Source: Nonomuraea turcica
GTDB lineage: Bacteria > Actinomycetota > Actinomycetes > Streptosporangiales > Streptosporangiaceae
Length of the DNA: 64,000 nucleotides
Assembly (NCBI RefSeq): GCF_030718205.1
Contig: NZ_JAUZQF010000008.1
Span: 310,001-374,000 of the forward strand
Reading direction: 5' to 3'
A program made the translations under genes and the position numbers. Under the pieces are notes generated by a model. That model did no database searches. It worked only from the letters and a program-made list of their open reading frames with translations, and was not told the origin of the DNA. The number at the start of each line of letters is the position of its first letter. Position 1 is the stretch's first letter. Positions 40,979 through 50,900 of the stretch are shown here, one piece after another.

Positions 40979-41773
40979 GTGGAGCGAGAGTCACGCGGCT
41001 TCGATCCGGACACGCCCAACGTTGCCCGGCTCTATGACTACTTTCTCGGGGGCAAGGACCACTTCCCTGTGGACAGGGAGGCGGCGGAGCGGATCTTGAG
41101 AGTGGCGCCGGAAGTGCGGGCCGCCGCCCGCGCGAACCGGGCGTTCCTCACCCGCGCCGTGCGTCACCTCGCCGCGGCCGGGGTGCGGCAGTTCCTCGAC
41201 ATCGGCACGGGGCTGCCGCGGCGGGAGAACGTGCACCAGATCGCCGGCGGCGGCTCCCAGGTCGTCTACGCCGACGTGGACCCGGTGGTCATGGTGCACG
41301 CGCGGGCGTTGCTGGCCGGTCAGGGCGGCACGACAGTGGTCCAGGGCGACCTCCGCAAGCCCGGCGACATCCTGGACGATCCCGAGGTCGCGCGGGCGAT
41401 CGACTTCGGCCGTCCCGTGGGTGTGCTGCTGGCGGCGGTCATGCATTTCGTCACCGACTCCGAGCGGCCGCAGGAGATCATCGCGACCCTGCGCCAGGCC
41501 GTGGCGCCCGGCAGCTACCTCGTCCTGTCCCACGGCACCAGCGACGCCCGCGCCGCCGCCGTGAGCACGGCGACCGCGGTCTACCGGACGGCCAGCGCGC
41601 CGCTCACGCTGCGTGGCAGGAAGCGGATCATGGAGCTCTTCGACGGGTTCGAGCTGGTGGACCCGGGCCTGGTCTGGTTGCCCGAGTGGCATCCCGAGCC
41701 GGGCGACACCGTCGACTTCACCGACGGACCTGAGTCGTCACTGATCCTGTGCGGCGTGGGCCGGAAGGGCTGA
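40979..41773 (+). CDS. SAM-dependent methyltransferase (Methyltransf_19 family)
   Basis: 264 aa. Opening FDPDTPNVARLYDYFLGGKDHFPVDREAAE is diagnostic of the large actinobacterial PF04672 family. SAM site FLDIGTGLPRRENVH, then VVYADVDPVVMVHARALL. GTG start after GGGGGG. These proteins are numerous in actinomycetes with mostly unknown substrates. Three bases separate it from the LLM gene, suggesting co-transcription. Confidence 0.9.
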   Translation: MERESRGFDPDTPNVARLYDYFLGGKDHFPVDREAAERILRVAPEVRAAARANRAFLTRAVRHLAAAGVRQFLDIGTGLPRRENVHQIAGGGSQVVYADVDPVVMVHARALLAGQGGTTVVQGDLRKPGDILDDPEVARAIDFGRPVGVLLAAVMHFVTDSERPQEIIATLRQAVAPGSYLVLSHGTSDARAAAVSTATAVYRTASAPLTLRGRKRIMELFDGFELVDPGLVWLPEWHPEPGDTVDFTDGPESSLILCGVGRKG

Positions 41774-41776
41774 GGC

Positions 41777-42664
41777 GTGGAGGTCGGGCTGGCGGTGCCG
41801 CAGTACGGCAGGTTCGCCGCACTGTGCAGCGTGCTCGACGTGGCGCGGGCGGCCGAGGAGATGGGGTTCGCCGGGCTGTGGGCAGGCGACCGGCTGATGA
41901 CGCCGCTGCGGCCGAGGGACCGCTATCCGGGCGGAGACGGCATCCCGGAGGCGCATCGGGTGTTCCTGGACCCGTTCGCGGTGTTGTCGGTGGCCGCCTC
42001 GGCCACCTCCACCATGCGGCTGGGCACCAGCGCGCTGAACGCCTGCTGGTATCCGCCGCCCGTCCTGGCCCGCTCCCTCGCCACGATCGACCACCTCAGC
42101 GGCGGCCGGCTCGCCGCCGGCCTCGGGCTCGGCTGGTCCTCCGACGAGTACGCCGCCAACGGCGTGCCGTGGAAAGACCGGGGGAAGCGGTACGAGGCCA
42201 CCCTGGACGCACTGGAGGCGATCTGGGGCACGGACCCGGTCTCGTTCGAGCACGAGTTGTGGACGATCGTGCCCAGCCACATCGAGCCCAAGCCGGCCCA
42301 CCGCCTGCCGCTCTACCTGGCCGGTTTCTCCGAGCCCGCGCTACGCCGCATCGGCCGCCGGGCCGACGGCTGGCTGACCGGCCCGCTGCCCATCTCCATG
42401 CTCACGGCAATGTGGCGGACGGTGTGCGTGAGTGCCGAGCAGGCCGGCCGCGACCCAGGGACGCTGCGCATGGTCATGCGCTGCAACCCCGTCGTGACCG
42501 ATCAGGGCCGCCCGCCGAGGAGCGGCACCGTGGCCGAGCTCGCGGCCTATCTGGCCACCGCGGCGGAGGCCGGGGTCCACGAGCTGATCCTGGACCTCCA
42601 GCTCACCGCCACGAGCGACCAGCACCTGCTGGAGCTGGCCGCGGACATCAGATCCCGCCTGTGA
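41777..42664 (+). CDS. LLM-class F420-dependent oxidoreductase
   Basis: 295 aa luciferase-like TIM barrel. Features: EVGLAVPQYGRFAALCSVLD, the cofactor-side RLGTSALNACWYPPPVLARSLATID and GGRLAAGLGLGWSSDEY, typical of TIGR03619-like F420 enzymes. GTG start. Its stop falls in a 20-bp direct repeat shared with the tpx 3' end. Substrate unknown. Confidence 0.88.
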   Translation: MEVGLAVPQYGRFAALCSVLDVARAAEEMGFAGLWAGDRLMTPLRPRDRYPGGDGIPEAHRVFLDPFAVLSVAASATSTMRLGTSALNACWYPPPVLARSLATIDHLSGGRLAAGLGLGWSSDEYAANGVPWKDRGKRYEATLDALEAIWGTDPVSFEHELWTIVPSHIEPKPAHRLPLYLAGFSEPALRRIGRRADGWLTGPLPISMLTAMWRTVCVSAEQAGRDPGTLRMVMRCNPVVTDQGRPPRSGTVAELAAYLATAAEAGVHELILDLQLTATSDQHLLELAADIRSRL

Positions 42665-42718
42665 GGCCTACTTGAGTGCGCTGACTGCGGCCTCCCGCGA
42701 GGCCTACTTGAGTGCGCT
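42663..42718. repeat. Twenty-bp direct repeat at the end of tpx
   Basis: GAGGCCTACTTGAGTGCGCT occurs at 42663-42682 and again at 42699-42718. On the minus strand this is the tpx C-terminus (SALK-stop plus flank) followed by a second, unused copy of the same ending (VSALK-stop). It looks like a small tandem duplication of the 3' end. Confidence 0.8.
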
Positions 42719-43204
42719 CAGCGCACCCTCGTAGTCGGGCTCCTGCGCGATCTCCGGCACCAGCTCGGAGTAGATCACCTTGTTGTCGCCGTCGAGCACC
42801 ACGACCGCCCGCGCGGCCAGCCCCGCCATCGGCCCGGACTCCAGCGCCACGCCGTAGTTGGTCAGGAACTCGCGGCCCCGCATGAGCGACAACATGGTCA
42901 CGTTGTCGAGCCCCTCCGCGCCGCAGAACCGCTTCTGCGCGAACGGCAGGTCGGCGGACACGCAGAGCACCTCGACGCCGGGGTGCTCGGCGGCCACCTG
43001 GTTGAAGCGCCGCACCGAGGCCGCGCAGACGCCGGTGTCGACGCTCGGGAAGATGTTGAGCACCTTGGTCGCCTGGCCGAAGTCCTCCAGGGAGCGCTCC
43101 GCCAGATCGTTGCCCACCAGGCGGAACGCGGGCGCGCTGTCGCCAGCCTGCGGGAAGGTGCCGCCCACGGTGATGGGATTGCCCCTGAGGGTGACGTCGG
43201 ACAT
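42704..43204 (-). CDS. tpx: Thiol peroxidase, atypical 2-Cys peroxiredoxin
   Basis: 166 aa, normal Tpx length. Reduces hydrogen peroxide and alkyl hydroperoxides with thioredoxin. Peroxidatic Cys60 in FPSVDTGVCAASVRRFN and resolving Cys94 in RFCGAEGLDN, with the Thr57 and Arg needed for catalysis. ATG 43204 follows AGGAGG. The LuxR-type gene lies 52 bp upstream on the same strand and may regulate or be co-transcribed with it. Confidence 0.95.
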   Translation of the reverse strand: MSDVTLRGNPITVGGTFPQAGDSAPAFRLVGNDLAERSLEDFGQATKVLNIFPSVDTGVCAASVRRFNQVAAEHPGVEVLCVSADLPFAQKRFCGAEGLDNVTMLSLMRGREFLTNYGVALESGPMAGLAARAVVVLDGDNKVIYSELVPEIAQEPDYEGALSALK

Positions 43205-43256
43205 GAAAGCCTCCTCGTTAGCGATGTGCTCGACCCGGATCCTATCCAGGGCAGGA

Positions 43257-44267
43257 TCACGCCCAGTCGTTGCGGGCCGCGTGCCAGCCGAGCTGGGCGC
43301 GCGTTCGCACCCCCGCCAGGTCCATCAGCGCCCGCAGCCGCCGCTGGAGCGTGCGCAGCGACAGGTCCAGCTGTCCCGCCACCGCCTCGTCGGTCAGCCC
43401 CGACAGCAGCAGCCCGAGGATCTTCCTGTCCAGCTCGGTGACCGAGGACTCCCGCTGCTCGTCGATCGCTCCCGCGGCGTCCAGGAGCAAGGGGTACGCC
43501 TGCTGCCACACCGCGTCGAACAGGGCTTCCACGGCGGCCAGCAGCCCACTGCGGTGCAGGAGCACTGCGGCGGGCTCCCCGCCGGGCTCGGTGGTCAGCG
43601 GCACCAGGGCGAGCTCGCTGTCGGCCATCATCAGCTTGATGGGCAGCTTGTCCGTCACTCTGACCTGCACGCCCCTGCGCAGGGAGTCGATCGTCTCGGC
43701 CACCGCCCCGGGGCCGGCCATGACCTCGCGCTCCACCACGACGAGATACTCCACCCCGCGATCCACGGCCTGGTTCTCGGCCGGGTTGGCCCCCGGGGGC
43801 ACCGCCACGAAGGGCGCGGTGGAGAACGAGCGCACCCGCTTCCTCGCCGCCGCCTGGATCTGCAGGAAGCGCTGCCGTACCGCCTCCACGCCCGTCACCA
43901 CCTCGATGAGGTCGCCGACGGCGCGGTCGGTGGCGGCCATCCGGTGCTGTTCGGCAAGCGCCGCGATGGCCAGCTCCGCCGTCCGGAGCTCCTCCCTGCG
44001 TGCCGTCAGCAGGCCGCCGAGCGCGACCGCGGGTGGTGCGGCGACGTACTGGAGGGACGGGTCCGGCAAGCGCGAGACCAGGCCCCGGCCGATCAGCGTG
44101 ACGACGTCCTTCTCCACGGAGGCGAGCGGCCGGTCGAGAGCGGCCGCGAGGTCGGGCAGGGCGCGCGGCCCGTCGATGAGGAAGCGGTAGACCGCGTCCT
44201 CGCCCACGGTGAGGCCCAGCGCCTCGAGCACGCTTTCCGTCTCCCTCTGCTCGCCGGAAACGCCCAT
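43257..44267 (-). CDS. TrmB-LuxR hybrid transcriptional regulator
   Basis: 336 aa. N-terminal TrmB-like winged helix (LGLTVGEDAVYRFLIDGPRALPDLAAALDRPLASVEKDV), a central sensor-like region similar to the TrmB C-terminal half, and a C-terminal LuxR/GerE helix-turn-helix (ELDRKILGLLLSGLTDEAVAGQLDLSLRTLQRRL). ATG 44267 was chosen because a GTG at 44333 would put the terminator hairpin of the S8 gene inside the coding region. Such hybrids are common in actinomycetes; signal unknown. Confidence 0.82.
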   Translation of the reverse strand: MGVSGEQRETESVLEALGLTVGEDAVYRFLIDGPRALPDLAAALDRPLASVEKDVVTLIGRGLVSRLPDPSLQYVAAPPAVALGGLLTARREELRTAELAIAALAEQHRMAATDRAVGDLIEVVTGVEAVRQRFLQIQAAARKRVRSFSTAPFVAVPPGANPAENQAVDRGVEYLVVVEREVMAGPGAVAETIDSLRRGVQVRVTDKLPIKLMMADSELALVPLTTEPGGEPAAVLLHRSGLLAAVEALFDAVWQQAYPLLLDAAGAIDEQRESSVTELDRKILGLLLSGLTDEAVAGQLDLSLRTLQRRLRALMDLAGVRTRAQLGWHAARNDWA

Positions 44268-44286
44268 CAGTATGGGAGAGAAGGTA

Positions 44287-44317
44287 GGGCCGAAGGCGAC
44301 AAATGCCCCTTCGGCCC
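44287..44317 (-). terminator. Terminator of the S8 peptidase gene
   Basis: Perfect 10-bp stem GGGCCGAAGG / CCTTCGGCCC with an 11-nt loop, 22 bases past the S8 stop, before the LuxR-type gene. Confidence 0.7.
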
Positions 44318-44339
44318 CGAATCGTGACTGCACGGTTAT

Positions 44340-47300
44340 TTAGCTCACGACCGCCCGGATGATCTCCTGGCTCACCGTGTTGCCCTTGGTGTCCGCCGCG
44401 GTGGCCTTGAGCGACAGCGAGCCGCCCTTCACGACAGTGGCCCACCCGCCCGCGCCGTCCGGCACGAGCTTGGCCGGCTGCCAGGAGGCGCCGTCGTCGT
44501 AGGAGACTGACAGCGTGGCCTTCGTGGCCTTGCTCGCTCCGTCCAGCCACTCCTGCGTGGTCGCCGACAAGCCGATCTTGACGAGCGGTCCGGCCGCCTT
44601 GACGTCGTAGTCCAGCTGCATCATGGGGATGTCGGTGCGGTAGTCGCTGCCGGCCGGAGGCTTGGCCGACACGAAGCCCCACTCGGTGTGGGTGCGCGTG
44701 GACGTGCGCCAGCGCTGCGCGTCCCGGTTCACGTCGAGCGTGACACGGTAGGGCGCCGCCTCGTCGGGCAGGGCGGTCCAGACCGTCAGCGCACGACCCT
44801 TCGACTGCTTGATCAGCTTGTCACCCTGGTAGAGCGCGATCGACATGGTGGCGTACTCGTCCCCGCCGCCACCCGAGTGCCCGGGCGTGCCGTCGCTCAG
44901 CGGTGGGATGTTGAGCTGCATCCCGCCGTCGTCCTCGCGGAACGGCCCCCAGTACTCCGTGCCCAGCCTGGGCCGCACCACGGGCGCGAACCATTCGTGC
45001 GTGACCCTCTGCTCCGGCCGGTAGACCTGAGGCTGCTGGCGCATCTCCCAGTCGTCGTCCCCGCCGATGAAGTGGGTCTCGTACCAGCGGTAGCCGCTGC
45101 CGGTCGTCACCCATTCGGTGCGCTCGGCGGGGAAGTACTCGCGCTCCCTGAACCCGATGGCCGGGCCCCAGCCATCCTGGAGATTGTAGCGGAAGCCGCC
45201 GCCCTCCTGGCCGGTGGTGGCGCCGTGGTAGACGCCGCGTACCTGTGCCAGGTGTCGCGGGCGGTAGGTCAGCTCCCGGTCGGGGACGCCGCCCTTGTGC
45301 AGGTCCACCAGGTCGTACAGGTAGGACGCGTAGCGCTTCTGCGTGACCTCGACCGTCTTGCCCGCCAGCCCGGCGGCGCTGTCGCGCGGGATCAGCACGA
45401 CCGGGATGGGGAGCTCCTCGCCGTACCACTCGTAGAGGAGTCCCGGCTGGTCGTTCGCGACGACCAGCAGCTTGGCGCCTGCGGCGATCGCCTGCTGGGC
45501 CCGCTCCTCGGGGCTCACCTCGGCGCTGCGCGTGACGATGACGGCCTTGCCCTTGGCGTCGACGCCCGCGTAGTCCTGAGCCGCGCCCTTTCCGGCGGCG
45601 ACCGTCGTGAGCGTCGTGCGGCCGTCGGTGAGCGTGCCGCCGCCCTGCACGGTCGTGATCAGCGAGTCGATGGTCAGCGAGGGCTCGCCCATTCGCCAGC
45701 GGGTCAGGTAGTCGAACGAGCCCTTGGTCACCTTCTCGGTCGGGGAGACGTACACGCTCTCGTACCAGATGGGCAGGATGTAGCCGAGCCTGACCGGCCT
45801 CATGTCGGGGATGGTCCTGAGGAAGTCGAGCTGCATCTGCCGACGCTCGCCGATCTTGGGGGTGGTGACGCTGGTCCGCCTGGCCCGGCTCGCGTCGAGC
45901 GCGACCTCCGTGTCCCGGTCGAGCGTGATCTCCGGGTCGGTGAGCAGCGCCATGCCGCGCGTGTCGGCCCGCTCGCCCGCCACCTCCAGCAGCGAGTACG
46001 CCGTGTACGTGGAGGGCGGCAGGCGCAGCGTGCGCTCCCCGTCCACCGCGTAGGCCACCATGCTGCCGTCGAATCCGGCCAGCACGATGTGTCCTGAGGC
46101 GGGCCTGCCGCCCCTGTCACGCAGCTTGAGCGTCAGGTCATACAGCTCGCGCTCCTTGGCCGCGCCGAACGACGTGCGGACGACGGTCTGCCCCGAGGTG
46201 GCGGTCACCAGGCCGGAGACATTCGTGCCGGGGTCGAGCTTCGCCGGGTCGATGGTGAGCGTGGCCTCGGCGGTGCCGTGCGCGGGGACGGTGAGCTTCG
46301 CCGGGGACAGGCCGGCCGCGTCGGAGCCGGTGACGGCCAGGTCGAGGGTGATCTCGGAGTCGCCGTCGTTGCGGTAGGCGATCGTTCTGGCTGTCTTGGG
46401 GTCCTCGGCGGCGTGCGGCCAGTCGTAGAAGGCGGTGGGCAGCGAGCCTGTCGCGGTGACCGCCGCGCCGAGGGCCGCGGCCACGTCGAGCCGCCCGGTC
46501 CCCTGCTCGAACGGCGTGTACGGCAGCGCCTTCGCCGAGCTCATCAGGGCGTCCTTGACCTGCTGCCCGGTCCAGTCCGGATGCCGCTGGGCCAGGATGG
46601 CCGCCGCGCCCGCGACGTGCGGGGTGGCCATGGAGGTGCCGTCCAGCTGCCAGTACGGCCCGCTCGCCTCGTCGTTGTACGACGAGTGCGCCGCGTTGAT
46701 CCCCACGCCGGGAGCCGAGATATCCGGCTTGAGCCCGTACGTCCGGTCCAGCGGCCCCATGCTGGAGAAGGCGGCCCGTTCGTCTGCCTTGTCCACCGCG
46801 CCCACGGTCAGCGCCGAGGCCGCGGAGCCGGGCGCGCCGATCGTGCCCGCGCCGTAGCTGTTGCCCGCCGCGATCACGAACAGCGTGCCGTGCTGCTTCG
46901 ACAGGTTGTCCACCGCCTGGGCCATCGGGTCGGCGCCGCCGTCGGGCACGTCACTGCCCAGGCTCATGCTGACGACCTTCGCCCGGGCCGCGGCCCACTC
47001 CATGCCCGCGATGATCCACGAGTCCTGGCCATAGCCGTTGTCCGCGAGCACCTTGCCGATGAGCAGGTCCGCACCGGGGGCGACGCCCTTGTTCGCGCCG
47101 GCCGAGGCGGCGCCGGTGCCCGCGACCGTGGAGGCGACGTGGGTGCCGTGGCCGTTGACGTCCTTGACCTCCTCGCCGGGCACGAAGCTGGCGGACTCCG
47201 TGATGCGGCCCTGGAGATCGGGATGGGTGCCGTCAACGCCGGTGTCGAGCACGGCGACCTTGACGCCCTTGCCGTCGTAGCCGGCGGCCCATGCCTGCGG

Positions 47301-47891
47301 GGCGCCGACCTGCGGCACGCTCTCCTTCAGCGAGACCCTGGCCTTGCCGTCGAGCCAGACCTTGGCAATGCCGCCCGATCTGGCCGCGGGGGCGGCGATC
47401 GTGTTCCAGAACGGGCGCGGATCGGCTCCGACCTGAAGCGCCGCGCCCTTGACGCTGGGCAGCGGCCTGACGACCTCGGCGCCGGTCATCGAGCGGGGCG
47501 TGGGGCCCGAGTAGGTGACGATCATCGGCGGCGTGCCCTGGTAGCCCATGGCCGCCAGGCCCGCGATGTCGAACAACCGCCGGTCGAGCCGCTCGGCCGC
47601 GATCAGCGGCACGGCCTCGTCGGGCAGCACGTAGACCTTCCCGTCGGTCTGGAGGACCTGGACGCCGCCCTGCGCGCCGTCCGGCCGGTCCACGGTGACG
47701 GTGTCCCGGTCGCCCGGGCCGTCCACGTAATGGACCCGGTCGCCGGTGATGAGGGTGATCTCCGTCTCTTGGGGCGCGGGCTCCCGGGGTGTCGGCTCCC
47801 GGGAGTCCGCGTGCGCGGCCGTCGGTGCGGCTAACGCCGTCGCCGCGAGCGCCGCGGCGGCCAGCGTTCTGGCGGGGAAATTGAGGGGCAT
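44340..47891 (-). CDS. Secreted S8 subtilisin-like serine peptidase, multidomain
   Basis: 1183 aa. Sec signal MPLNFPARTLAAAALAATAL ending near AHADS. A prodomain-like region (to about 205) is followed by the catalytic triad: Asp in VAVLDTGVDGTHPDL, His in GHGTHVASTVAG, and Ser in GTSMATPHVAGAAAIL, with the oxyanion Asn in VIAAGNSYG. Further on a protease-associated-like segment (GKAVIVTRSAEVSPEERAQQ to IPVVLIPRDSA) and beta-sandwich domains extend to the end, as in large extracellular streptomycete subtilases. Monocistronic with its own terminator. No cell-wall anchor, so it is released. Confidence 0.93.
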   Translation of the reverse strand: MPLNFPARTLAAAALAATALAAPTAAHADSREPTPREPAPQETEITLITGDRVHYVDGPGDRDTVTVDRPDGAQGGVQVLQTDGKVYVLPDEAVPLIAAERLDRRLFDIAGLAAMGYQGTPPMIVTYSGPTPRSMTGAEVVRPLPSVKGAALQVGADPRPFWNTIAAPAARSGGIAKVWLDGKARVSLKESVPQVGAPQAWAAGYDGKGVKVAVLDTGVDGTHPDLQGRITESASFVPGEEVKDVNGHGTHVASTVAGTGAASAGANKGVAPGADLLIGKVLADNGYGQDSWIIAGMEWAAARAKVVSMSLGSDVPDGGADPMAQAVDNLSKQHGTLFVIAAGNSYGAGTIGAPGSAASALTVGAVDKADERAAFSSMGPLDRTYGLKPDISAPGVGINAAHSSYNDEASGPYWQLDGTSMATPHVAGAAAILAQRHPDWTGQQVKDALMSSAKALPYTPFEQGTGRLDVAAALGAAVTATGSLPTAFYDWPHAAEDPKTARTIAYRNDGDSEITLDLAVTGSDAAGLSPAKLTVPAHGTAEATLTIDPAKLDPGTNVSGLVTATSGQTVVRTSFGAAKERELYDLTLKLRDRGGRPASGHIVLAGFDGSMVAYAVDGERTLRLPPSTYTAYSLLEVAGERADTRGMALLTDPEITLDRDTEVALDASRARRTSVTTPKIGERRQMQLDFLRTIPDMRPVRLGYILPIWYESVYVSPTEKVTKGSFDYLTRWRMGEPSLTIDSLITTVQGGGTLTDGRTTLTTVAAGKGAAQDYAGVDAKGKAVIVTRSAEVSPEERAQQAIAAGAKLLVVANDQPGLLYEWYGEELPIPVVLIPRDSAAGLAGKTVEVTQKRYASYLYDLVDLHKGGVPDRELTYRPRHLAQVRGVYHGATTGQEGGGFRYNLQDGWGPAIGFREREYFPAERTEWVTTGSGYRWYETHFIGGDDDWEMRQQPQVYRPEQRVTHEWFAPVVRPRLGTEYWGPFREDDGGMQLNIPPLSDGTPGHSGGGGDEYATMSIALYQGDKLIKQSKGRALTVWTALPDEAAPYRVTLDVNRDAQRWRTSTRTHTEWGFVSAKPPAGSDYRTDIPMMQLDYDVKAAGPLVKIGLSATTQEWLDGASKATKATLSVSYDDGASWQPAKLVPDGAGGWATVVKGGSLSLKATAADTKGNTVSQEIIRAVVS

Positions 47892-47968
47892 GCGGTGGAT
47901 TCCACTCCTCCCGCCATGCCCCGGGGAAGGTCATTCACGTGGCGGGAACCCGCCCTGGCGGGAGCCCG

Positions 47969-50900
47969 TCAGACGTTGCGGCGGTACTGGCCTCCCGCTT
48001 CGAACAGGGCGTCGGTGATCTGACCGAGCGAGCAGTGGCGGGCGGCCTCCATCAGCACCTCGAACGCGTTGCCTTCCGACATCGCCACCTCGCGCAGCCG
48101 TGCCAGCTGTGCGGGGGTCTCCGAGAGGTTGCGCTCGTGGAAGGCCTGGAGCCGGTCGAGCTGCGAGCGCTTCTCCTCCTCGGTGCCCCTGGCCAGCTCC
48201 AGCGTGTGCGGCGCCGGTTCGTCGAGCTCCTTCGTGAACGTGTTCACGCCGATGATCGGCAGCGAGCCGTCGTGCTTGCGCATCTCGTACAGCATGGACT
48301 CGTCCTGGATCTTGCCGCGCTGGTAGCCGGTCTCCATCGCGCCCAGCACGCCGCCCCGGTCCGACAGGCGCTCGAACTCGGCGAGCACCGCCTCCTCCAC
48401 CAGGTCCGTCAGCTCCTCGATGATGAACGAGCCCTGCAGCGGGTTCTCGTTCCTGGCCAGGCCCCATTCGCGGTTGATGATGAGCTGGATCGCCATGGCA
48501 CGGCGGACCGAGTCGGCCGACGGGGTGGTGACGGCCTCGTCGAAGGCGTTGGTGTGCAGGCTGTTGCAGTTGTCGTAGATGGCGATCAGGGCCTGCAGGG
48601 TGGTGCGGATGTCGTTGAAGTTCATTTCCTGGGCGTGCAGGGACCGGCCCGAGGTCTGGATGTGGTACTTCAGCTTCTGCGAGCGCTCGGCGGCGCCGTA
48701 GCGCTCCCGCATGGCCACCGCCCAGATGCGGCGGGCCACCCGGCCGAGCACGCTGTACTCGGGGTCCATGCCGTTGGAGAAGAAGAACGACAGGTTCGGC
48801 GCGAAGTCGTCGATGTTCATGCCGCGGGCCAGATACGCCTCCACGTACGTGAACCCGTTGGCCAGGGTGAAGGCGAGCTGGCTGATCGGGTTCGCGCCGG
48901 CCTCGGCGATGTGGTAGCCGGAGATCGAGACCGAGTAGAAGTTACGCACGCCGTTCTGGATGAACCACTCCTGGATGTCGGCCATCATCCGCAGGCTGAA
49001 CTCGGTGGAGAAGATGCAGGTGTTCTGGCCCTGGTCCTCCTTGAGGATGTCGGCCTGGACGGTGCCGCGGACGGTGGCCAGCGTGCGGGCCCGGAGCTCC
49101 GCGGCCTCCTCAGGCGTGGGCTCCCGGCCGTCGTGCTCGCCGCGGAAACGATCGAGTGCCTGGTCGATGGCGGTGTTGAGGTAGAAGGCCAGGATCGTGG
49201 GCGCGGGGCCGTTGATCGTCATGGACACCGACGTGTTGGGCGCCGACAGATCGAACCCGTCGTAGAGCACCTTCATGTCGTCGAGGGTTGCAATGGAGAC
49301 ACCCGAGGTGCCGACTTTTCCGTAAATGTCGGGACGGGGGTCGGGGTCGTGGCCGTACAACGTCACCGAGTCGAACGCCGTCGACAGCCGAGTCGCGGGC
49401 TGGCCCCGCGACAGCAGCTTGAAGCGGCGGTTGGTGCGGAACGGGTCGCCCTCGCCCGCGAACATCCTGGTCGGATCCTCGTCCTCACGCTTGAACGGGA
49501 ACACGCCGGCCGTGAACGGGAACGTTCCTGGAAGGTTCTCGCCCCGCAGGAAACGCAGCAGGTCGCCGTGGTCGGTATAGCGGGGCAGGGCCACGCGGGG
49601 CACGCGGTTGCCCGAAAGCGTTTCGCGCCAGAGCGGGGTGTGGATCTCGCGGTCGCGTACCTTCACGACCAGCTCGTCGGCGGTGTAGCGCTCCTTGACG
49701 GCCGGCCAGGTGTCGATCAGGGTGCGGCTCTCGTCGGTGAGCTCGCGGTCGGCTTGGGCGTGCAGATCCTTGAGCCGGTCGTCGTTCATGAGCTGCTGGA
49801 CGGCGGCCAGCTGCTGGCGACGGCGCGCCACCTCCGCCTGGGCCAGGGTCTCGGCGTGGTACGCGCGGACGGCCTCGGCGATCTCGGCCAGGTAGCGGGA
49901 CCTGGCGGGCGGCACGATCGCCGCAGAGACCTGGGAGGTGCGCCCGGACACCTGCGGCAGCAGGCCGGGGCCCGCGTCCTCCAGCAGGAGACCCTTGAGG
50001 TGGTGGTAGAGGGCCGTGACGCCGGCGTCGTTGTAGCGGGCGGCGATGGTGCCGAAGACGGGCATGTCCTCGGGCCGGGCGCCGAACGCCTCGCGGTTGC
50101 GTACGAGCTGGCGGCGCACGTCGCGCAGGGCGTCCTCCGCGCCGCGGCGCTCGTACTTGTTGATCACGACGGCCTCGGCGAAGTCCAGCATGTCGATCTT
50201 CTCGAGCTGGGAGGCCGCGCCGAACTCGGGGGTCATCACGTAAATGGGCACGTCCACGTGGGGAACGATGCCGGCGTCACCCTGGCCGATGCCCGGCGTC
50301 TCGACGATCACGAGGTCGTAGCCGGCCGCCCGGCAGGCGTTGATCACCTCGTCGAGGCAGGCGGGCACCTCGTTGGCGGCGCCCCTGGTGGCGAGGGAGC
50401 GGAAGTAGACCTGGGGGCCCAGGCTGTTCATGCGGATGCGGTCGCCGAGCAGCGCCCCGCCGCCGCGCCTGCGGGTGGGGTCGATGGCGATGACGGCGAT
50501 GCGCAGCTTGTCGTCGTTGTCGACGCGGAACCTGCGGACGAGCTCGTCGGTGAGCGAGGACTTGCCCGACCCGCCCGTGCCCGTGATGCCCAGCACCGGC
50601 GCGCGCTTGTCCGCCGTCAGCCCTTCGATCGCCCGGCCGCTCTCGATGAGCGTGATCGCCCGGGCCAGCGCCGCCTGGTCGCCGGCGACCACCGCCTCCG
50701 CCGCGGGCGGGTCGCCCAGCTCGACGTCGCAGTCCTCGATCAGCTTGTTGATCATGCCGGGCAGGCCGTACCGCTGGCCGTCCTCGGGCGAGAAGATGCG
50801 GGTGACGCCGCGCTCGTGCAGCAGCTCGATCTCCTCGGGCACGATCACGCCCCCGCCGCCGCCATAGACCTTCACGTGCCCCGCGCCGCGCTCACGCAGC

